Shown here one piece after another: positions 7,542-16,325 of a DNA stretch of 64,000 nt. Below the pieces are notes generated by a model. The model did no database searches, was not told where the DNA came from, and saw nothing but the letters and a program-made list of their open reading frames with translations. A program made the translations under genes and the position numbers. The DNA comes from Spartinivicinus poritis. GTDB lineage: Bacteria; Pseudomonadota; Gammaproteobacteria; Pseudomonadales; Zooshikellaceae. Within the stretch, counting starts at the first letter, position 1. The number at the start of each line of letters is the position of its first letter. Where the stretch lies: assembly GCF_028858535.1 (NCBI RefSeq), contig NZ_JAPMOU010000001.1, forward strand, positions 62,001 to 126,000, written 5' to 3'.

Positions 7542-10274
7542 ATGAAGCTGGATCAATCCACACTCGACTACTGTCAGCAGTTATTTGATAAAGGTCAGTT
7601 CCGTGCCGAACTCACCTTATCCAACTCACCTATTCCTGCTTACAAAAAGTGTCTAATACAGGCACAAAGCAAGCTGGATGAAGATTTTGCAAATGGCGTT
7701 GCTATTGAAATATTGGTCCAAGCTCGCGCCTGGCTAATTGACCAAGTACTTAGTCTGGCTTGGGAGCACTGGATCGGTAATGACTGTGAGGATATCGCCT
7801 TAGTCGCCGTAGGCGGATATGGTCGAGGAGAACTACACCCTCACTCTGATATTGATTTACTGATTTTATTGGCACATGACAGTTTCGCCCCCTACCAGCA
7901 AGGCATTGAAGCCTTTATTACTCTGCTTTGGGATATACGGCTAGCTGTTGGTCATAGCGTTCGCTCCATTACTGAGTGCTGCGAACAAGCAGCTATTGAT
8001 ATAACCATCATGACCAACTTGCTAGAGTCACGAACACTTTGCGGCCCTAGCCAGCTTATACTGCAGCTGCTAGATAATATCCAAGCTAAACAGTACTGGC
8101 CCAGCAAAAAGTTTCTTCAAGCAAAATATGAAGAGCAACGTCAACGACACAAGAAGTTTAATGAAACTGAATACCTACTTGAGCCAAATTTAAAAAGCTC
8201 TCCTGGCGGCTTAAGAGATATTCATATGATTAGCTGGGTCAGCCGGCACCACTTTGGCATCAACAACCTGGCCCAGCTTGTTGACCAAGGATTACTTACT
8301 GACTCTGAATACCGCATTTTACGTTCAGGCAGGCAATACCTTTGGAAAGTCAGATATGGCCTTCACTTGCTGGCTAAACGGGATGAAAACCGCCTGGTAT
8401 TTGACTATCAAAAACAACTTGCCCAGCAATTCGGCTATCAAGACACTCATTCCAGCCTAGCTGTTGAGCAATTTATGCAACAGTACTTTCGCACCGTCAT
8501 GGCGCTTGGCGAGCTCAACGACTTACTGTTACAACACTTTGATGACTTAATTTTATCCGCAGATAAGCCTACGACCATAACAAGGCTTAATGAACGTTTT
8601 CAGATCAATAATAACTATATTGAAGTTGTTTCATACCACGTATTTAAAGAGGCGCCATCGGCACTACTTGAAGTGTTTGTGTTGATGACTCAGCACCCTG
8701 AAATACTGGGTGTAAAAGCGTCAACTATTCGCCTGATTCGAGAACATCGCTATCTTATTGATGATAGCTTTCGCTGCAACCCTCATAATACTGCTTTGTT
8801 TATCGAACTAATGAAAGCACCTTATGGGTTGACAGTTAACTTACGACGAATGATGCGCTATGGCATCTTAGGCCGATACCTACCTGCATTTGGAAAAATT
8901 ACCGGCCAAATGCAACACGACTTATTTCATATCTATACGGTTGATGCACACACCCTGCTACTGATCAAGTTTCTTCGCAGCTTTCATTATCAAGAAAGTA
9001 AAACCCGCTTCCCTGTTGCCACCAAAATCATTAAAACCTTAGCTAAACCTGAACTGCTGTATATTGCTGGCCTATTTCATGACATTGCCAAAGGACGAGG
9101 TGGCGACCACTCAGAGCTGGGTGCTATTGAAGTAGAAGAGTTTTGCAAACTCCATCAACTCAACGAAGCTGACACAGCACTCGTGGTATGGCTGGTTAGA
9201 TTTCATTTGCTCATGTCATCAACAGCACAGCGACAAGATTTATCCGACCCAGAAGTTATCAACCGCTTTGCCCAGCAGGTTTCGACTGCAACCAGGCTTG
9301 ACTATCTATACGCGTTAACTGTTGCAGATATTAATGCCACCAACCCAAGCCTATGGAATAGCTGGCGAGCATCTTTGCTTAGACAACTCTATTCTGCTAC
9401 CAAACAAGCCTTTACCCGAGGCCTGGAAAACCCTTTTGGCAAGCACGAGCAAATTCAATCAACTCAACAACAAGCGGCAGCTTTACTCACTGCTGATGGC
9501 GTCAAGCCTGACACAATTGAAAAGCTATGGGATGACCTGGGTGATGAGTACTTTTTAAGGCACACTGCAGATGAAATTACTTGGCACTGCCAGGGAATTA
9601 TCAATCACAAGCAACGCAAGCCATTAATTCTGATCAAAGAAACCACCGAGCAACAAACAGAAGCCACTACTCAGATTTTTATCTACACCAAAGACCGTGA
9701 AGGCTTATTTGCCGTTTTAACTGCTGAGCTGGACAAGCTAAATCTGAATGTTCAAGATGCCCGTATCATTACGTCAAAAACAGGTTACTCTTTAGATACT
9801 TTTATAGTGCTAGAGCAAAATGGCAACCCAATCGGTCACAAGCCCTACCGCATCAAGCAAATCAAGCAACACCTGGTCAAAGCACTCATTCGTCACAATA
9901 AAAACCCTACACTCATTAACCGCCGAACACCTAGACAACTAAAGCACTTTGCCTACCCTGCCGAAGTGGTCATTAGTAACGACAATAAAAATCAGCGAAC
10001 CATTATTGAGATTACCACTCCAGACCGGCCAGGCTTGATTGCCCTTATCGGCAAATTATTTGTGGACCTGAAACTCGTGATACACAATGCTAAAATTGCC
10101 ACCCTGGGAGAACGAGTTGAAGATGTATTTCTTGTCACGGACTTACTGGGTAATCCAATCAAAGACGAAGAAACTTGTTTACAAATTCAGCAAACCCTTT
10201 GCCAGCACCTGGATAACCGATCACAGCAAGACTCAATCGGCAAAAATCAAAAACGCAGTTTAACCATTCAATAA
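7542..10274 (+). CDS. glnD: PII uridylyltransferase / uridylyl-removing enzyme
   Basis: Nitrogen-status sensor that uridylylates PII proteins at low glutamine and deuridylylates them at high glutamine. The 910-residue protein has the full four-part layout. First is a nucleotidyltransferase domain with GGYGRGELHPHSDID at residues 91-105 (the last DxD is catalytic). A linker follows, then an HD domain with FHDIAKGRGGDHSELGA near 510-526. Two C-terminal ACT domains end the protein, the first starting near residue 710 (IYTKDREGLFAVL) and the second near 819 (EITTPDRPGLIALIG). It starts 48 bases after map. In Pseudomonas dapC lies downstream; here the next gene is the ArsC/Spx-family gene. Confidence 0.98.
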   Translation: MKLDQSTLDYCQQLFDKGQFRAELTLSNSPIPAYKKCLIQAQSKLDEDFANGVAIEILVQARAWLIDQVLSLAWEHWIGNDCEDIALVAVGGYGRGELHPHSDIDLLILLAHDSFAPYQQGIEAFITLLWDIRLAVGHSVRSITECCEQAAIDITIMTNLLESRTLCGPSQLILQLLDNIQAKQYWPSKKFLQAKYEEQRQRHKKFNETEYLLEPNLKSSPGGLRDIHMISWVSRHHFGINNLAQLVDQGLLTDSEYRILRSGRQYLWKVRYGLHLLAKRDENRLVFDYQKQLAQQFGYQDTHSSLAVEQFMQQYFRTVMALGELNDLLLQHFDDLILSADKPTTITRLNERFQINNNYIEVVSYHVFKEAPSALLEVFVLMTQHPEILGVKASTIRLIREHRYLIDDSFRCNPHNTALFIELMKAPYGLTVNLRRMMRYGILGRYLPAFGKITGQMQHDLFHIYTVDAHTLLLIKFLRSFHYQESKTRFPVATKIIKTLAKPELLYIAGLFHDIAKGRGGDHSELGAIEVEEFCKLHQLNEADTALVVWLVRFHLLMSSTAQRQDLSDPEVINRFAQQVSTATRLDYLYALTVADINATNPSLWNSWRASLLRQLYSATKQAFTRGLENPFGKHEQIQSTQQQAAALLTADGVKPDTIEKLWDDLGDEYFLRHTADEITWHCQGIINHKQRKPLILIKETTEQQTEATTQIFIYTKDREGLFAVLTAELDKLNLNVQDARIITSKTGYSLDTFIVLEQNGNPIGHKPYRIKQIKQHLVKALIRHNKNPTLINRRTPRQLKHFAYPAEVVISNDNKNQRTIIEITTPDRPGLIALIGKLFVDLKLVIHNAKIATLGERVEDVFLVTDLLGNPIKDEETCLQIQQTLCQHLDNRSQQDSIGKNQKRSLTIQ

Positions 10275-10293
10275 GGAGTAAATAAATCAGGTC

Positions 10294-10638
10294 ATGATTA
10301 AACTCTATGGCATTAAAAATTGTGACACAGTAAAAAAAGCTAGAAAATGGTTGGATGAACAACAAATAGCTTATGAGTTTCACGACTTTAAAACCGCAGG
10401 CATTCATCGTGATATTATTGCTCAGTGGTTAACCCAGCTAGGCCAGGATACACTGATTAATAAACGGGGAACCACTTGGCGTCGAATTCCTGAAACCCAA
10501 AAAGTTAACTTAACTGATGATAAAGCGATTACCCTGATGCTTGCCAATCCAAGTGTCATTAAGCGCCCTGTGCTAGATAAAGACGGCAACATCAATGTAG
10601 GTTTCTCTCCAGAAAGCTATAGCGAAATATTGCTATAG
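10294..10638 (+). CDS. ArsC/Spx-family protein (YffB-like)
   Basis: A 114-residue thioredoxin-fold protein of the ArsC/Spx family. The N-terminus IKLYGIKNCDTVKKARKWL carries a single cysteine (C10) at the position of the ArsC/Spx active-site or redox cysteine. IAYEFHDFKTAGI and INKRGTTWRRIPE are typical of the YffB subgroup, and the C-terminal IKRPVLDKDGNINVGF matches the family. In Pseudomonas and E. coli a yffB-like gene sits beside dapD or dapE, as here (51 bases before dapD). The biochemical role is unsettled. It is unlikely to be an arsenate reductase, as no arsR or arsB neighbour is present. Confidence 0.88.
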   Translation: MIKLYGIKNCDTVKKARKWLDEQQIAYEFHDFKTAGIHRDIIAQWLTQLGQDTLINKRGTTWRRIPETQKVNLTDDKAITLMLANPSVIKRPVLDKDGNINVGFSPESYSEILL

Positions 10639-10689
10639 AGAAATGAATTACCAACCCATTTAAAAAGTTATTAAGGTGTAGTATTAACC

Positions 10690-11727
10690 ATGGCCGACTT
10701 ATTTTTCAGTATTGCACTTGGTGTAGGCAGTAAAAACCAACAAGACAACTGGCTGGAAGTTTATTATCCAGCACCACTTTACAAACCAGCTGCTGAGCTT
10801 GCCGAAGCCTTTACTTCAGCTCTTAACTACCAGCAAGGCAATCAAGCTATTGAGCTAACAAATGATGCCCTAGCTGCATTGGAATCCAACTTGGCCAAGC
10901 TCAATGCTCAAGATCAGCTAACCATTATTAAAGCCTTTCAAAGTAGCCAACGCCCGCTGGTAGCGACTTTACTTGCAACTGACGAAGCTCCACAAACAAC
11001 CCCTGAAGCCTATTTAAAATTACAGCTGATTTCCCACCGTTTCGTAAAACCCCATGGTACCGATCTATCAGGAATGTTCCCGCTACTGCCTAACGTCGCT
11101 TGGACAAACCAAGGCGCCATTGATCTAGCTGAACTTCCACAACGTCAATTAGAAAGTCGATTAAAGGGCGAGTTGCTCGAAGTCAACTCCGTGGATAAAT
11201 TCCCTAAAATGGCCGATTATGTAGTTCCAGCGGGAGTACGAATAGCTGACACAGCACGAGTAAGACTAGGTGCATATATTGGTGAAGGCACAACCATTAT
11301 GCACGAAGGCTTTGTTAACTTTAATGCCGGTACTGAAGGCAAAAGCATGGTCGAAGGCCGGATATCAGCCGGCGTTATGGTTGCTGAGGGCAGTGACTTA
11401 GGTGGTGGCTGTAGCACGATGGGCACCTTATCTGGCGGTAATGACATCGTGATTTCCGTTGGTAAAAACTGCTTAGTTGGTGCTAATGCTGGTGTTGGTA
11501 TTCCATTGGGAGATCGCTGTACGATAGAAGCAGGGCTTTATGTAACAGCAGGATCAAAAGTCAATATTTTAGACGACAATAATCAACTGGTAAAAACCAT
11601 CAAGGCAAAAGACTTAGCCGGTCATTCTGACTTACTGTTCCGTCGCAATTCTCTGACTGGTGCATTAGAGTGTAAAACCAATAAGTCTGCTATTGCGTTG
11701 AATGAAGAGCTTCACTCACACAACTAA
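10690..11727 (+). CDS. dapD: 2,3,4,5-tetrahydropyridine-2,6-dicarboxylate N-succinyltransferase, long form
   Basis: Succinylates tetrahydrodipicolinate in the succinylase branch of lysine/diaminopimelate synthesis. At 345 residues it is the long Pseudomonas-type DapD, not the roughly 274-residue enteric type. The left-handed beta-helix region is recognisable from hexapeptide repeats between about residues 180 and 290 (VRLGAYIGEGTTIMHEG, ISAGVMVAEGSDLGGG). It is 51 bases downstream of the ArsC-like gene and followed by a hairpin. The next pathway enzyme but one, DapE, is encoded at 27.4 kb. Confident. Confidence 0.96.
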   Translation: MADLFFSIALGVGSKNQQDNWLEVYYPAPLYKPAAELAEAFTSALNYQQGNQAIELTNDALAALESNLAKLNAQDQLTIIKAFQSSQRPLVATLLATDEAPQTTPEAYLKLQLISHRFVKPHGTDLSGMFPLLPNVAWTNQGAIDLAELPQRQLESRLKGELLEVNSVDKFPKMADYVVPAGVRIADTARVRLGAYIGEGTTIMHEGFVNFNAGTEGKSMVEGRISAGVMVAEGSDLGGGCSTMGTLSGGNDIVISVGKNCLVGANAGVGIPLGDRCTIEAGLYVTAGSKVNILDDNNQLVKTIKAKDLAGHSDLLFRRNSLTGALECKTNKSAIALNEELHSHN

Positions 11728-11751
11728 TAACAGCTTCATTGGTATCAAACT

Positions 11752-11773
11752 AGGGTGGAGCAACTTCCACCCT
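11752..11773 (+). terminator. Stem-loop after dapD, possible terminator
   Basis: Perfect 8-base-pair stem AGGGTGGA (11752-11759) / TCCACCCT (11766-11773) with a six-base loop, 25 bases after the dapD stop. There is no clean T-tract behind it, so it is either a weak intrinsic terminator or an RNA-end stabiliser. Confidence 0.5.
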
Positions 11774-12106
11774 ATCTCCCTTAGCTGCCTCTCATCTATA
11801 TCCTTCATACTAGCTATACAAGACTCATTCAGCACACTCACAACTTGTAGAGCCTACAAAACTGTATCGCGAAACAATTAAAATCTAATGTGAACTATTT
11901 TAGAAATTTTAAAATTATCTGATCAGCCTCATAAAGATAAAATCACTACCTATTTCAATTATTTAGCTTCCCACATAAGCAGTTTAATTTTAATCAGTTC
12001 ACAGTCTATAAGCTTTTCATACAATTTACAGCTTAATATTGTTTAAGTAACATCCAGTTCGCGGATATGGTTTACTATTAAATTGGATTTAATCTTCTTA
12101 GCCCCT
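11774..12106. other. Gene-free interval before the zinc-ribbon gene
   Basis: About 330 bases, AT-rich, between the dapD hairpin and the next gene. I see no ORF, RNA gene or strong repeat. The downstream promoter is presumably here but no clear consensus was found. Confidence 0.4.
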
Positions 12107-12658
12107 ATGAAATGTACAAGTTGCAAAAAAGGAGTTCTCACTCCCACACGTTTAGATAAGCAGATCCCTTGCATGACCTGTAATAGCTGCAAAGGTAATT
12201 GGCTTTACCTGGAAGACTATCTAAGCTGGAAAGAAAAAAACCCTGAAGCTAAATTCAAAAATATAAAAACCAATATCAAGCCTAGGGCTACCACCAGTGC
12301 TTTATTGTGCCCTAAAACAAGTATTATCATGTCTAGATTTCGTATTTCCAGCAAATATGAGTATAAAATCAATCTCAGTCCAACCATAAATGGTATTTGG
12401 CTAGAGAAAGACGTCTGGGAGTTACTTAAGAAAGAAGGTCTAGCGGATAAGCTAAATCAAATTTTTACCGATCCCTGGCAGCGTAAAATTAAAAAAGAAA
12501 TGTCTAAAGCCATGTTCGAGAATATGTATCAACAACAGTTTGGTGAAGACGATTACGAAGAAATCAAAAAAATAAAAGCCTGGCTAAGTAAACACCCGAA
12601 AAAAATTCATTTAATTGGTTATCTGCACTCAGACAACCCTTACTCTGCTACCAACTAG
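12107..12658 (+). CDS. Zinc-ribbon (TFIIB-type) protein of unknown function
   Basis: The ATG at 12107 gives 183 residues; a TTG 24 bases upstream would add eight residues without similarity. The N-terminus has two CxxC pairs, MKCTSCKKG and CMTCNSCKGNWL (residues 1-31). This spacing is typical of small zf-TFIIB-type zinc ribbons that bind one zinc. The C-terminal two-thirds is lysine-rich and predicted soluble, with no domain I recognise, and ends at a good terminator. It is convergent with the DnaJ-related gene. Function unknown; DNA, RNA or protein binding are all possible from the finger alone. Confidence 0.75.
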   Translation: MKCTSCKKGVLTPTRLDKQIPCMTCNSCKGNWLYLEDYLSWKEKNPEAKFKNIKTNIKPRATTSALLCPKTSIIMSRFRISSKYEYKINLSPTINGIWLEKDVWELLKKEGLADKLNQIFTDPWQRKIKKEMSKAMFENMYQQQFGEDDYEEIKKIKAWLSKHPKKIHLIGYLHSDNPYSATN

Positions 12659-12689
12659 CTCAATACACACAAAATACACCTTTCAAACA

Positions 12690-12715
12690 GCCACTTTTAA
12701 AGGAAGTGGCTTTTT
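12690..12715 (+). terminator. Intrinsic terminator after the zinc-ribbon gene
   Basis: Perfect 7-base-pair stem GCCACTT (12690-12696) / AAGTGGC (12704-12710), followed at once by TTTTTGTTATT. It sits 31 bases after the stop, in the convergent gap. Confidence 0.85.
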
Positions 12716-12754
12716 GTTATTGCATCAATAAAACATTACACAACAGCTGTCGAG

Positions 12755-13345
12755 CTAGCTATTAGCCGAACAAGACTTATCACTTTTTTGTAATATTTCA
12801 TACGCTTCACGTATTTCAATAAAACGCTGTGGACAACCACCTTTATCAGGATGGTGTTGTGCAGCCAGCCGCCGGTATGACTGCTGAATCATAAACCAAT
12901 CTGCGTCAGCTGGTAACTCCAAAACCAGCAAGGCGTCTATGCGTTTATCTGTGGATAAAAACCGCTGCCAGAAACAATTTAATAGTGCTTCTACATCTTG
13001 CTCAGTAGTGTTTGTTAAATTATTCCAATCAAGGTAGTACTGCCGTAATGACTCATCACTATTCATAATAGCTAACGTCGTTTGATCGGTTTTATGAAAC
13101 GGCTCTAGTCGAATAGCTAAGCTAGAAATGTTCAGGTATAGCTGTTCACTTATTAGCTCTTGTTGAAGCTGAAACAATGCATTCATCACTAAAAAATTGA
13201 GACGAAACAAAGCTAAATTACCTTGACTTTCATCTACCAGGCTCAGCGATCTCAGATGTGTGATGATTTGATATAATGAAAGAGGTAACTGCGTATTTTT
13301 AAGTAAATCAAGAATAGCGACTTTAATCGGATTATTTAATATCAT
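12755..13345 (-). CDS. DnaJ-related J-domain protein
   Basis: From the ATG at 13345 (MILNNPIKVAILDLL) the product is 196 residues; the frame is open 31 codons further up but without similarity. The N-terminal ~130 residues look like the DNAJ-related N-terminal domain (a helical region with FRLNFLVMNALFQLQQEL). The last ~55 residues are a J domain, ADWFMIQQSYRRLAAQHHPDKGG, with the HPD tripeptide that stimulates DnaK. There is no G/F or zinc-finger region, so it is a type III co-chaperone. It probably recruits DnaK to a specific client, which the sequence does not identify. Confidence 0.85.
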   Translation of the reverse strand: MILNNPIKVAILDLLKNTQLPLSLYQIITHLRSLSLVDESQGNLALFRLNFLVMNALFQLQQELISEQLYLNISSLAIRLEPFHKTDQTTLAIMNSDESLRQYYLDWNNLTNTTEQDVEALLNCFWQRFLSTDKRIDALLVLELPADADWFMIQQSYRRLAAQHHPDKGGCPQRFIEIREAYEILQKSDKSCSANS

Positions 13346-13558
13346 GTAGTGACTTAGTAGCCTACTTTGCTTGTTAATACCCGGCCTGACAAAAAGCCAA
13401 TCAATACATATCACACAGGACAATTTATTATATTTCAACTATATTTATAATATTTTTTATGAAAATATAAATTATTATGGATTACATACTTTTATAAAAA
13501 ACAAAGTCTAAAGCAACACACATTTTCCACGTTTGCATTTAAAAACACATAAAATAAA

Positions 13559-14335
13559 CTAGTAATTTGAAAAAATCCGCCTTAGCGAACCATCTGATCT
13601 CATTCGCTTAATTTCTTGATTGAGTTTATCCATGTGCTTAGTTACCGGAGAATCTTTTGCAAAACCAATTTTATATTGACTTTTGTTGATTGCTTTACGA
13701 GTAAAACCAAACAGATTACGCCAATCGGGGTTTCTTCTAATAATCATTTGGATAACTTGCTCATCAGCAACAACCAGGTCGACTTCATCATCAATTAAAC
13801 GGGTTAAATTAATAAGATGGTTTTCTCCGTAAATAATCGCTGCAAACTTATTTCCCTCCTCAGCTTGGTCCATCTCATCACCGTGACTATAGCCTTTTAT
13901 TTTACCTAAGCGATATCCATACAAATCACTCAGCCTACTCCACTTTAGAGGCTCAAGTTTACTTTTTAAAAACCAGATTCGATCATGGGACACAAATACT
14001 GTTTGAGAAAAGGTCATAAACTCATCGCGCTCAGGGTTTTGGATTAAAGGAAAAATCAAATCAGCCGCATTGGTTTTAATCATGTTTATACTATGCTTCC
14101 ATGGGTACAGCATAGAGCGCATATCAAAGCCTAATCGTTGCAAAAGCTCTCTTGCAAAGTCAACAGCTACGCCACCTTTCGCGGGTCGCCCCAAATCGCC
14201 AGTAATATAAGGGGGCCAAGGATCACTAACAAACAGTAGCTTTTTCCTTACTTCTTGCGCACTCACACCATTTACACAACTAAGACACCACTCCATTAGA
14301 ATGGCAACTAATACTGCTACAAATTTGTTATACAT
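13559..14335 (-). CDS. Periplasmic solute-binding protein, family 3 (amino-acid type), orphan
   Basis: From the ATG at 14335 the product is 258 residues, beginning with a hydrophobic signal peptide that probably ends at VSA-QEV near residue 26. The frame is open to a TTG five codons earlier. The mature part resembles the extracellular solute-binding family 3 fold: LLFVSDPWPPYITG, GGVAVDFARELLQRLGF, DLIFPLIQNPERDEFMTFS and LIDDEVDLVVADEQV. No permease or ATPase gene is adjacent, so it may donate to a distant transporter or act as a sensor. Ligand unknown. Confidence 0.8.
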   Translation of the reverse strand: MYNKFVAVLVAILMEWCLSCVNGVSAQEVRKKLLFVSDPWPPYITGDLGRPAKGGVAVDFARELLQRLGFDMRSMLYPWKHSINMIKTNAADLIFPLIQNPERDEFMTFSQTVFVSHDRIWFLKSKLEPLKWSRLSDLYGYRLGKIKGYSHGDEMDQAEEGNKFAAIIYGENHLINLTRLIDDEVDLVVADEQVIQMIIRRNPDWRNLFGFTRKAINKSQYKIGFAKDSPVTKHMDKLNQEIKRMRSDGSLRRIFSNY

Positions 14336-14432
14336 GGCTGGAATTACCAATGGTACTGCTCTTCACTACCCCTAACGGGGCCTTTGTTTTTACGACTGAA
14401 ACTATTGACAAGATTAGCAAAAATGGGCAGGA

Positions 14433-14468
14433 GAGAAAGAAAAAAGCTAGTCATTAAAGACTAGCTTT
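14433..14468 (-). terminator. Intrinsic terminator after dcd
   Basis: Perfect 10-base-pair stem AAAGCTAGTC (14443-14452) / GACTAGCTTT (14459-14468), followed on the minus strand by TTTTTCTTTC. A second small palindrome (GTGTAC/GTACAC, 14491-14507) lies between it and the dcd stop. Confidence 0.88.
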
Positions 14469-14529
14469 AGATATTCACTTTGGGATAAGAGTGTACTTTC
14501 AGTACACATTAAACTGTATAACCAGACTG

Positions 14530-15114
14530 TTAATTCTCTTCACTAATACGACTGGCAATCGCACCCGACTGCCCTTTATATTTAGCATTATCACGTTTAT
14601 TGTATGGTCTTTGAGCAGGGCCTGACATTTGCTCAAAATTAATCGCACCAATGGTCATATTAGGCTTTAATGCCAGAGGTAGTTTCCCCCCATTAAAAAA
14701 CTCCAGCACAATCTGACCACTCCAGCCGGGGTCAATCCGATGCGCTGTTACATGAACCATCAGCCCTAGCCTAGCGAGTGATGAGCGGCCATCCAGCCAA
14801 CCAACGATATCATCTGGCAATGTGATAGACTCTTGGGTAACAGCCAATGCCAACTCTCCAGGATGAAGAAAAAATGCTTCTTCATCATTTAAAATAATTT
14901 CTTTACTCATGATAGAGTCAAGCACTGCATCAATTTGCTCTTTCGGCCCACTCAAGTCAATGTAAGGCGCGGCATGATCATTAAATACCCGGAAACTGTT
15001 GCCCAACGTCAGGTCAACACTCACTCCATTAATGCGATCAACCGAAGGCATTGGTTCAATGGAAATTTTACCGCTGGCTAATAAAGCCTCTATATCTCTA
15101 TCACATAACCGCAT
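14530..15114 (-). CDS. dcd: dCTP deaminase
   Basis: Deaminates dCTP to dUTP for dTMP synthesis. The frame extends 15 codons further up, but the ATG at 15114 ([12 protein letters not shown]) matches the family N-terminus and gives 194 residues, close to the E. coli enzyme. Signature regions: [53 protein letters not shown] (binding loop and catalytic region) and [15 protein letters not shown]. It lies 82 bases downstream of mrp, as in Pseudomonas (dcd-mrp-metG). Confident. Confidence 0.97.
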   Translation of the reverse strand: MRLCDRDIEALLASGKISIEPMPSVDRINGVSVDLTLGNSFRVFNDHAAPYIDLSGPKEQIDAVLDSIMSKEIILNDEEAFFLHPGELALAVTQESITLPDDIVGWLDGRSSLARLGLMVHVTAHRIDPGWSGQIVLEFFNGGKLPLALKPNMTIGAINFEQMSGPAQRPYNKRDNAKYKGQSGAIASRISEEN

Positions 15115-15196
15115 TAAATATTGTCCCAGGCTTTGAAAACAGCTATTACTAAGAAACAACTAACACTTAAAACTAATGAATTATTAACAACCAGTT

Positions 15197-16303
15197 TTAA
15201 TCATCAACTACTGAAATATTGGGTACTGCTGCCATCTGAAGCGTTTGTTTACTTAATAGGGCAGCCGCTCTCCTAGCAATTTCTTGATATACATAGCTTA
15301 ACTGGCCTTCAGGGTCTGCAACAACTGTTGGCATCCCCCCATCTGCCTGCTCACGAATTGCCATCGATAGCGGCAAAGCTCCCAGCAATGTTGTCTGATA
15401 CTGCTCTGCAATACTTTGCCCACCGCCTTCGCCAAATAAGTGTTCGATATGACCACACTGACTACAAATATGGGTGCTCATATTTTCCACCACCCCAATC
15501 ACAGGCACATTGACTTTACGAAACATTTCAATGCCTTTTTTTGCATCAAGCAGTGCTAGGTCTTGAGGGGTAGTAACAATGATTGCTCCTGCCACAGGGA
15601 CGCGCTGTGCCAGGGTTAATTGAATGTCACCTGTGCCTGGTGGCATATCCACAAACAAATAGTCTAAATCTTGCCACAAAGTTTGGGTAAGCAACTGCTG
15701 TAGTGCACCGCTCACCATTGGCCCACGCCATACCATTGGCGTATTGTCATCCACCAAAAATGCCATCGACATGACTTGAATGCCGTGAGCTATCACTGGC
15801 TTCATTAGAGGTTTGCCATCAACTTCTTGCACCTCTGGCCGCTCTCCAGTCTTAACCCCCAACATCAACCCTTGGCTTGGCCCATAAATATCGGCATCTA
15901 AAATTCCCACATTGGCGCCATTCGCCGCTAAAGCCAGTGCAAGATTTACCGCAGTCGTTGACTTACCAACTCCCCCTTTGCCCGAGGCAACAGCAATAAT
16001 ATTTTTAACGCCTGCCATCGCGGGTAAATTATTTTGACCTTTAGCTACTGGAATCGCCGTTGACATTTCCACGTTGGCTGATTTAACACCCGGCAACTGC
16101 TTTATTGCTTCACTTAATAACGTTTGAATACCACCAACCAGCTTTGAGTTTGGATAAGCAAACTGCAGCTCTACACTTACCTCGCCTTGAGGAGACACTT
16201 GAATTGTTTTAACAGCATTAACTTGAGATAACGGTCTTTGATAATAAGGGTCTTGATACTGGTCAATCACCTGCTCAACCTGAGTACGGTTGATAGTGGT
16301 CAT
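15197..16303 (-). CDS. apbC: Iron-sulfur cluster carrier protein, Mrp/ApbC family P-loop ATPase
   Basis: Carries and delivers Fe-S clusters; cytoplasmic. The 368-residue product has an N-terminal MIP18-like domain (residues 1-90) and then the ParA-type deviant Walker A IAVASGKGGVGKSTTAVNLA near residues 104-123. DMPPGTGDIQLTL and DLALLDAKKGIEMFRKV follow. The bridging CxxC (ICSQCGH) near residue 280 binds the cluster at the dimer interface. It lies 22 bases downstream of the lambda-P-like gene, so the whole lambda-P/DnaT/mrp/dcd set may be one transcript. Confidence 0.96.
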   Translation of the reverse strand: MTTINRTQVEQVIDQYQDPYYQRPLSQVNAVKTIQVSPQGEVSVELQFAYPNSKLVGGIQTLLSEAIKQLPGVKSANVEMSTAIPVAKGQNNLPAMAGVKNIIAVASGKGGVGKSTTAVNLALALAANGANVGILDADIYGPSQGLMLGVKTGERPEVQEVDGKPLMKPVIAHGIQVMSMAFLVDDNTPMVWRGPMVSGALQQLLTQTLWQDLDYLFVDMPPGTGDIQLTLAQRVPVAGAIIVTTPQDLALLDAKKGIEMFRKVNVPVIGVVENMSTHICSQCGHIEHLFGEGGGQSIAEQYQTTLLGALPLSMAIREQADGGMPTVVADPEGQLSYVYQEIARRAAALLSKQTLQMAAVPNISVVDD

Positions 16304-16325
16304 TCGCTGTACTCCAATAAAACTA

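Noticed and set aside
12950-12958. Perfect DnaA box (minus orientation) inside the DnaJ-related gene
   Set aside because: It lies in coding sequence that explains it, and one or two perfect boxes are expected by chance in 64 kb.
14369-14380. CCCC/GGGG mini-hairpin followed by T-rich sequence on the plus strand
   Set aside because: Only four base pairs, and no plus-strand gene ends here.
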